64,000 bases of DNA. It comes from Streptomyces thermolilacinus SPC6. GTDB lineage: Bacteria > Actinomycetota > Actinomycetes > Streptomycetales > Streptomycetaceae. The stretch covers positions 4,665,001-4,729,000 of the forward strand of contig NZ_ASHX02000001.1 in assembly GCF_000478605.2 (NCBI RefSeq), written 5' to 3'. Made by a program: the position numbers and the translations under genes. The notes below the pieces were generated by a model. It ran no database searches. It saw only the letters and a program-made list of their open reading frames with translations, and was not told the origin of the DNA. This document shows positions 59,413-64,000 of this stretch, piece by piece (positions within the stretch are counted from its first letter, which is position 1; the number at the start of each line of letters is the position of its first letter).

Positions 59413-60267
59413 TCAGCCGCGCTGGATGCCCGTCGTGTCCTGGAGGACACCGCGGCGGCCGTCCTGCGTCTGCGCGACCAGGGCCGCGCCGCGCTGCTCC
59501 ACGGCCAGGTACCAGGTGCCCGGCGCCAGCTCCGCGATCGGGGCCGGCGAGCCGTCCTCCGCGTACAGCGGTCGGGCGACCGGCACGGCGAACCAGAACG
59601 GCGAGAAGTCACCGGCCGGGGCGCTCTGCTGGGCCGTGGCCGCAGCCCCCTGCTGCTCCGGCTGCGGCTGCGGGTGCGCACCGTCCACCGGACCCGGCTG
59701 GCCCGGCTGCTGGCCACCGGCCGGGTAGCCGTAGCCGCCCGTACCGCCCGGCTGGCCGCCGAACTGCTGGCCGCCCGGGTAGCCGTAGCCCGCGCCGCCC
59801 GTCACGCCCGGCTGGGCGCCGTACGGCTGCGGGGTCTGCGGCTTCGGGGCGCCCATCAGCGGCGCCTTCAGGGCCGGGACCAGCGGGGACGCCACCGCGC
59901 CCGCGGCGAGCGCGATCGTGGCGAGCAGGCCGAGGATCATCCCGGCGCCCGCGGAGCTCATGTCGATGATCGTCCAGAAGGCCGTCCACAGCGCGAAGAC
60001 GGTGAAGGCGAGACCGAACTGCCCCAGGTCCAGACCGGCCACCTTGCGCCCGGGCATGGCCCGCGAGACGACGACGAGCGCCGCGCCGATGATGCCGGCG
60101 ATGTACACGCTCATCACCAGGCCCAGGCTGTCCCAGGCGTTGGGCAGGTCGCAGCTCGTCCCGGTCGGGCAGTCGACGCCGTACAGGCTGAGGAACGAGG
60201 CGATGAACAGCACCACCGCTGCTCCGATCACCACGCCATCGCCTCGAGTGAGGGAGCGGATGTTCAC
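59413..60267 (-). CDS. DUF5336-type four-helix membrane protein
   Basis: Membrane protein of 284 residues from GTG 60267. Four hydrophobic segments: VVIGAAVVLFIASFLSLYG, LVMSVYIAGIIGAALVVVSRAMPG, LGLAFTVFALWTAFWTIIDMSS and MILGLLATIALAAGAVASP. The first loop has two Cys (DCPTGTSC). After the last helix come a Tyr/Gly/Pro-rich region (PYGAQPGVTGGAGYGYPGG) and a C-terminal domain of about 80 residues (PFWFAVPVARPLYAEDGSPAPIAELAPGTWYLAVEQ) shared by several Streptomyces proteins. Fits DUF5336. Function unknown. Confidence 0.85.
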   Translation of the reverse strand: MNIRSLTRGDGVVIGAAVVLFIASFLSLYGVDCPTGTSCDLPNAWDSLGLVMSVYIAGIIGAALVVVSRAMPGRKVAGLDLGQFGLAFTVFALWTAFWTIIDMSSAGAGMILGLLATIALAAGAVASPLVPALKAPLMGAPKPQTPQPYGAQPGVTGGAGYGYPGGQQFGGQPGGTGGYGYPAGGQQPGQPGPVDGAHPQPQPEQQGAAATAQQSAPAGDFSPFWFAVPVARPLYAEDGSPAPIAELAPGTWYLAVEQRGAALVAQTQDGRRGVLQDTTGIQRG

Positions 60268-60331
60268 GTGAAAAGTCCTTCGTCGGTCGTGTCGTCGTCA
60301 GGGGTGGCGCGAAGCACGGGGGGCGCCCCAT

Positions 60332-60358
60332 CGTACGGACGAATGTATCGTCCGTACG
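60332..60358 (-). terminator. Hairpin after the amidase gene
   Basis: CGTACGGACG (60332-60341) and CGTCCGTACG (60349-60358) form a perfect 10-bp stem with a 7-base loop, starting 2 bases after the amidase stop. It probably ends that transcript; it also lies in the DUF5336 promoter region and might bind a regulator. Confidence 0.6.
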
Positions 60359-60360
60359 GT

Positions 60361-61314
60361 CTACCCGAGCAGGTAGGTGCTGACCCCGTTCGCGATCCCC
60401 TGAGCGGCCTTCTGCCGCCAAGCCGCGTCCGACAGCAGCGCGGCGTCCTTCGGGTCACGCATGTTGCCGCATTCGACGAACACCTTGGGCACGGTCGAGA
60501 GATTCAGCCCGCCGAGGTCCTCGCGTACGTCCAACCCCGTACCGCCGCCCAGGTAGTTGGCCGGGGCGGAACCGGTCGCCCGGGCGAACTCGGCCGCGAT
60601 GCGCTCACCGAGCCTGCGGGACGGCTCCACGATCGGCGCCGTGTCGGCCGTACCCGCCTTGACCAGGCCCGGAAGGATCACATGGTGGCCCCGGTTGCCG
60701 ACCGCCGAGCCGTCGGCGTGGACGGAGACCACGGCGTGGGCGCCCTTGCCGCCGCCCGCCCGGTTGCCGATGCGGGCGCGCTCGTCGATGCACGGCCCGA
60801 AGGGCCGGTCGGCGTCGTGCGTCAACTCCACGGTGGCGCCGAGGCGTTCGAGCGCGGTACGGAGGCGGTGCGCGACGTCGAGGGTGAAGGCGGCCTCCGT
60901 GTAGCCGTCCCGCGTGGAAGTGCCCGTCGTGTCGCACTCCTTGCGGTTGGTGCCGATATCGACCTGCTTGTTGATCTCCGAGGGGTGCTGAAAATTCCCC
61001 GGATTGTGACCTGGGTCGATCACGACGACCTTCCCGGCGAGCGGCGCGGCGGGCGCGGTGCCGGGCGCCGCGTCGGACGCGCCCGGGGCCGTACCGGGTG
61101 CCGGTGCCGTACCGGTCGGCGCGGGCGCCGACGTACCGGCCGACGCGGGCGCGCCCCCACCGCCGCGCCCGTCGGAGCCCGCCCCGCCGCCGCCCGGCCC
61201 GGCGCCCGCGACGGCCCACCCCCCGGCGAGCAGACCGGCCGCGGCGAGCGGTACGGCGGCCAGGAGGACGGCCTTCCGGAAACGGGCGCGCTTCTGCGTG
61301 TCATCGTCGTGCAC
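60361..61314 (-). CDS. N-acetylmuramoyl-L-alanine amidase (amidase_3)
   Basis: Zinc-dependent peptidoglycan amidase of 317 residues. One N-terminal anchor or signal (AVLLAAVPLAAAGLLAGGWAVAG), a Gly/Ala/Thr-rich linker, then the catalytic domain: VVVIDPGHNPGN (first His), DGYTEAAFTLDVAHRL (zinc Glu), AVVSVHADGSAVG (second His) and STVPKVFVECGNMRDPKDAALL (catalytic Glu). GTG start at 61314. Amidases of this kind help split daughter cells or spores. A substantial insert with ECDTTGTSTRDGY is normal for actinobacterial members. Confidence 0.94.
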   Translation of the reverse strand: MHDDDTQKRARFRKAVLLAAVPLAAAGLLAGGWAVAGAGPGGGGAGSDGRGGGGAPASAGTSAPAPTGTAPAPGTAPGASDAAPGTAPAAPLAGKVVVIDPGHNPGNFQHPSEINKQVDIGTNRKECDTTGTSTRDGYTEAAFTLDVAHRLRTALERLGATVELTHDADRPFGPCIDERARIGNRAGGGKGAHAVVSVHADGSAVGNRGHHVILPGLVKAGTADTAPIVEPSRRLGERIAAEFARATGSAPANYLGGGTGLDVREDLGGLNLSTVPKVFVECGNMRDPKDAALLSDAAWRQKAAQGIANGVSTYLLG

Positions 61315-61368
61315 GCGGGCGAGCCTAGGCGGTGCGGGGGCTTCCGGCCCGGACGCGGGGCGTTCCGC

Positions 61369-62061
61369 TCAGATCCCTGGGGCCGTTCGGCGCAGTACCC
61401 GCAGCGAGTCGGTGACGGACACCTCCGTGAACGCTCCCGACTCCAGCGCCCGCAGATAGATCCGGTACGGGGCCTGGCCGCCGTCCGCCGGGTCGGGGAA
61501 CACGTCGTGGACGACCAGCAGCCCGCCCTCGGCGACGCACGGCGCCCAGCCCTCGTAGTCGTTGGTCGCGTGCTCGTCGGTGTGCCCGCCGTCGATGAAC
61601 ACCAGCCCGACCCGCCCGGCCCACACCCGCGCCACCTGCGGCGACCGCCCGACGACCGCGATGACGTGGTCCTCCAGGCCGGCCGCGTGCAGGGTGCGCC
61701 GGAACGTCGGCAGCGTGTCCATCAGGCCCACCTCCGGGTCCACGACGGCCGGGTCGTGGTACTCCCAGCCCGGCTGCTGCTCCTCGCTGCCCCGGTGGTG
61801 GTCGACCGTGACGGCGACGGTCCCGGCCGCCCGCGCCGCGTCGGCCAGCAGGATCGTGGAACGCCCGCAGTACGTGCCCACCTCCAGCAGCGGCAGCCCG
61901 AGCCGCCCCGCCTCGACGGCCGCCGCGTACAGCGCGAGCCCCTCCCGCACGGGCATGAACCCCTTGGCCGCCTCGAACGCGGCGAGCACCTCCGGCGACG
62001 GCTGCGGGCTCTGCTCCTGCGTCTGCTCCGGGGTCTGCTCCGGCGTGGGTGCGGCGCTCAT
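61369..62061 (-). CDS. Class I SAM-dependent methyltransferase with PEQ repeat N-terminus
   Basis: Methyltransferase of 230 residues from ATG 62061. The first 25 residues are a low-complexity PEQTPEQTQEQSPQPS run. Then LPLLEVGTYCGRSTILLADAAR (motif I), an acidic TVDHHRGSEEQQPGWEYHDP block, and VGLVFIDGGHTDEHATNDYEGW with metal-binding-like Asp/His residues, similar to TylF/macrocin-type O-methyltransferases. Ends in LRALESGAFTEVSVTDSLRVLRRTA. Acceptor unknown. Divergent from an efflux pump gene with a long palindrome between. Confidence 0.9.
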   Translation of the reverse strand: MSAAPTPEQTPEQTQEQSPQPSPEVLAAFEAAKGFMPVREGLALYAAAVEAGRLGLPLLEVGTYCGRSTILLADAARAAGTVAVTVDHHRGSEEQQPGWEYHDPAVVDPEVGLMDTLPTFRRTLHAAGLEDHVIAVVGRSPQVARVWAGRVGLVFIDGGHTDEHATNDYEGWAPCVAEGGLLVVHDVFPDPADGGQAPYRIYLRALESGAFTEVSVTDSLRVLRRTAPGI

Positions 62062-62226
62062 GGTCGGGGTCCTCCAGGTCGTACGGGCCAGCGGAACGCC
62101 ATCGTCCCCCACCCCCCGGCACCCGCTCGCGGCACCCCGCTCCCCAGGGCCGGAGGCCATCGCCGAGAGGGAATGCCATGGCCGGCGAGAACGGGGAACC
62201 CGGAAGACCTGGGTCCCGAGGCGCAC

Positions 62227-62258
62227 GCCCCGTACCCCGATATCGGGATGTACGGGGC
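62227..62258. promoter_or_regulatory. Long palindromic operator upstream of the DHA2 pump
   Basis: GCCCCGTAC (62227-62235) and GTACGGGGC (62250-62258) flank a perfect 12-bp palindrome CCCGATATCGGG (62236-62247); only two extra bases (AT) break full symmetry. It ends 17 bases before the pump ATG, so a bound regulator could block it. The regulator gene is not in the window. Confidence 0.6.
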
Positions 62259-62275
62259 GCCGCCCAGCTGCGACC

Positions 62276-63772
62276 ATGACGGTCATGGCCCAGCCCCGTA
62301 CCGAGACCGCCGCCACCGCACCCGCCGCCGATCCCCAACTGCCAGCCCGTCCCTGGGCGGTGATCCTCGCCGCCTGCGCGGGCACGTTCCTCGTCGTGCT
62401 CGACGTGTCCGTCGTGAACGTCGCCCTGCCGTCGATGCGCGCCGACCTCGGCATGTCCGCGCTGGCGTTGCAGTGGGTGGTGAACGCGTACTCCATAGCC
62501 TTCTCCGGGTTCATGCTGCTCGGCGGGCGGGCCGCCGACCTGTTCGGCCGCAAGCGGATGTTCCTGCTGGGCCTGAGCGTGTTCACCGCCGCGTCCGTCG
62601 CGGGCGGCCTCGCCCAGGAGGGCTGGCAACTGCTCGCCGCGCGCGCCGTGCAGGGCCTGGGCGGTGCCGTGCTGTCCCCGGCGACGCTGACCATCGTCAC
62701 CAGCGCCGTACCGGAGGGCCCCGCCCGGACGCGGGCCATCAGCACCTGGGCGGCGGTCGGCGCGGGCGGCGGCGCGGCGGGCGGTCTCGTCGGAGGGTTC
62801 CTCACGGAGCTGCTCGACTGGCGCTGGGTGCTGCTGATCAACGTCCCGGTCGGCGCGCTCGTCCTGATCGCGGGCGCCGTGTGGGTGCGGGAGGCCCGTA
62901 CCGGCGCCGGGCGCCGCCTGGACCTGCCCGGCGCGGTCCTCGTCACCACGGGCCTCGCGGCGTTCGCGTACGGCGTGGTGCAGACCGAGCAGTCCGGCTG
63001 GGCCGCCCCGGAGACGCTGGTGCCGCTGCTCGGCGGGCTGGTGCTGCTGGCCGCGTTCGTGGCCGTCGAGTCCCGCACCCGCGAACCGCTCATGCCGCTG
63101 AAGGTGTTCCGGGCGCGGGCCGTGTCGGCGGCGAACGTCACCCTGTTCGTCATCGGCTCGGCGACGTTCGCCTCCTGGTTCTTCATGACCCTGTACGTGC
63201 AGAACGTCCTCGGGTACGGCCCGCTGGCCGCCGGGCTGGCCCTGATGCCCAGCTCCGCCGGGGTCGTCGTCGGCTCCAAGCTGGCGCCCCGCCTGATGCC
63301 GCTGCTCGGCGCGCGGAGGCTCGCGGTGGGCGGCGCGCTCATCGCCGCGACCGGCTTCGCCTGGCAGTCGCTGATGGACGTGGACGGCACGTACGCGGCG
63401 GACGTGCTGGGCCCCGGCATCCTGATGATGACCGGTGTCGGGCTGATCCTCACCCCGCTCGCCGCGATGGCCACGTCCGGTGCCGCGCCCGGTGACGCGG
63501 GCCTCGTCTCCGGTCTCGTCAACACCTCCCGCACCATGGGCGGCGCCGTCGGCCTGGCCGTCCTGTCCACCGTCGCCGCGTCCGGCGCGGCCGGGTCCGT
63601 CACCCCCGAGGCCCTCACCGCCGGGTACGCCCTCGCCTTCCGCACCGGCGCGGGCGTCCTCGTCGGGGCGGCCGCGCTGATGCTGCTGTGGCTGCCCCGC
63701 CCGGCCGCCGCCGCCACCAGCTCCCTGGGCGCCGCCGGCCGCGCCGACCGGACCCGCGCGAAAAGCGGTTGA
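62276..63772 (+). CDS. DHA2-family MFS efflux transporter
   Basis: Drug:proton antiporter of 498 residues. ATG 62276 or 62285. Motifs: FLVVLDVSVVNVALPSM (D1), GGRAADLFGRKRMFL (A), VGAGGGAAGGLVGGFL (C), and 14 predicted helices. It would export toxic compounds; closest relatives are EmrB/QacA-type pumps of Streptomyces. Divergent from the methyltransferase gene, with the palindrome at 62227-62258 as a likely control site. The C-terminal tail is basic and short. Confidence 0.93.
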   Translation: MTVMAQPRTETAATAPAADPQLPARPWAVILAACAGTFLVVLDVSVVNVALPSMRADLGMSALALQWVVNAYSIAFSGFMLLGGRAADLFGRKRMFLLGLSVFTAASVAGGLAQEGWQLLAARAVQGLGGAVLSPATLTIVTSAVPEGPARTRAISTWAAVGAGGGAAGGLVGGFLTELLDWRWVLLINVPVGALVLIAGAVWVREARTGAGRRLDLPGAVLVTTGLAAFAYGVVQTEQSGWAAPETLVPLLGGLVLLAAFVAVESRTREPLMPLKVFRARAVSAANVTLFVIGSATFASWFFMTLYVQNVLGYGPLAAGLALMPSSAGVVVGSKLAPRLMPLLGARRLAVGGALIAATGFAWQSLMDVDGTYAADVLGPGILMMTGVGLILTPLAAMATSGAAPGDAGLVSGLVNTSRTMGGAVGLAVLSTVAASGAAGSVTPEALTAGYALAFRTGAGVLVGAAALMLLWLPRPAAAATSSLGAAGRADRTRAKSG

Positions 63773-63971
63773 TCACCGCCCGCCGCCGTGCCACCGTGAG
63801 CGGGTCCGGCACCCCACATCCGTCACCTCAGGGACTGAAGCCCATGATCCCGGCGCCCGCCAGCGGCCGCCGTCGGCGCTGACCGCGCCCTCCTCACGGC
63901 GGCCCCACGTCGCCGTGGCGCGCACCCGCGCGCCCCGGTCCAACGACACTTCTCCGTGAGGACATCTCACC

Positions 63972-64000
63972 GTGGACACCAACGTCCAGAGCTTCGCCGT
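63972..64000 (+). CDS. Start of a gene cut by the window end
   Basis: A GTG at 63972 with GAGG nine to twelve bases upstream opens a frame MDTNVQSFA that runs off the window. Too little is visible to name it. Confidence 0.45.

Overview
The window looks like a core chromosomal segment of a Streptomyces or a close relative. Base composition is very high in G+C, third codon positions are almost always G or C, GTG starts and 4-bp stop/start overlaps are common, and the gene families are typical of the genus (SCO2322-family protein, DUF3052 next to aceE, DUF397/DUF5753, bL37, TerD paralogues, IS5-type element).

Layout. 1-4.3 kb: two-component system (response regulator cut by the window edge), DUF4429/SHOCT protein, membrane-anchored alpha/beta hydrolase. 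4.4-8.5 kb: TetR repressor divergent from a DHA2 drug-efflux pump with a perfect operator between them, secreted protease inhibitor, Kv-like potassium channel. 8.5-12.7 kb: aceE, DUF3052 protein, AhpE-like peroxiredoxin. 12.8-22.5 kb: a tellurium/Ter-type stress cluster (TerD, TerD, DUF475/TerC-like, TerA-like, a Pro-rich TerD relative) joined to a predicted small-molecule module (CitE-like lyase, PRTase-TRSP-StiP-PELOTA fusion, HAD phosphatase). 22.9-23.8 kb: an IS5-family element inserted exactly at the stop codon of a coiled-coil protein gene. 25-31 kb: DUF4097 lipoprotein, tRNA-Val, small membrane proteins, DUF2087, an amidase / endonuclease VII / amidase-remnant mosaic, the 24-residue ribosomal protein bL37, a flavoprotein, DUF2277 and DedA. 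31.7-37.9 kb: DoxX, PhoD-like phosphatase, DUF397 beside a truncated DUF5753 regulator, a TTA-containing glycosyltransferase, an ABM-fold monooxygenase and a pyridoxamine-phosphate oxidase. 38-48.5 kb: secreted M23 peptidase and HNH nuclease, FetB-like permease, a manganese riboswitch in front of a GDT1 cation exporter, HAD phosphatase, peptidoglycan-binding protein, an MFS pump with a C-terminal winged helix, O-methyltransferase/GNAT pair, transglycosylase. 48.8-55 kb: a five-gene cobalamin-riboswitch operon encoding an ECF transporter plus two membrane-anchored surface proteins. 55-59.3 kb: a KstR-type repressor with a perfect KstR box, divergent from a glycosyltransferase-methyltransferase-prenyltransferase operon. 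59.4-64 kb: DUF5336 protein, amidase_3, methyltransferase, DHA2 pump.

The most interesting systems are: (1) the B12-riboswitch ECF operon, where an alpha/alpha-barrel surface protein and a DUF4430-like surface protein resemble the two domains of animal intrinsic factor/transcobalamin split into two genes; (2) the Mn riboswitch whose aptamer contains the stop codon of the upstream gene and whose 3' aptamer strand has a perfect 10-nt complement downstream; (3) the Ter cluster with its biosynthetic module; and (4) the KstR-controlled glycoconjugate-like operon. All functional statements are from reading the sequence and family knowledge; no search was run.
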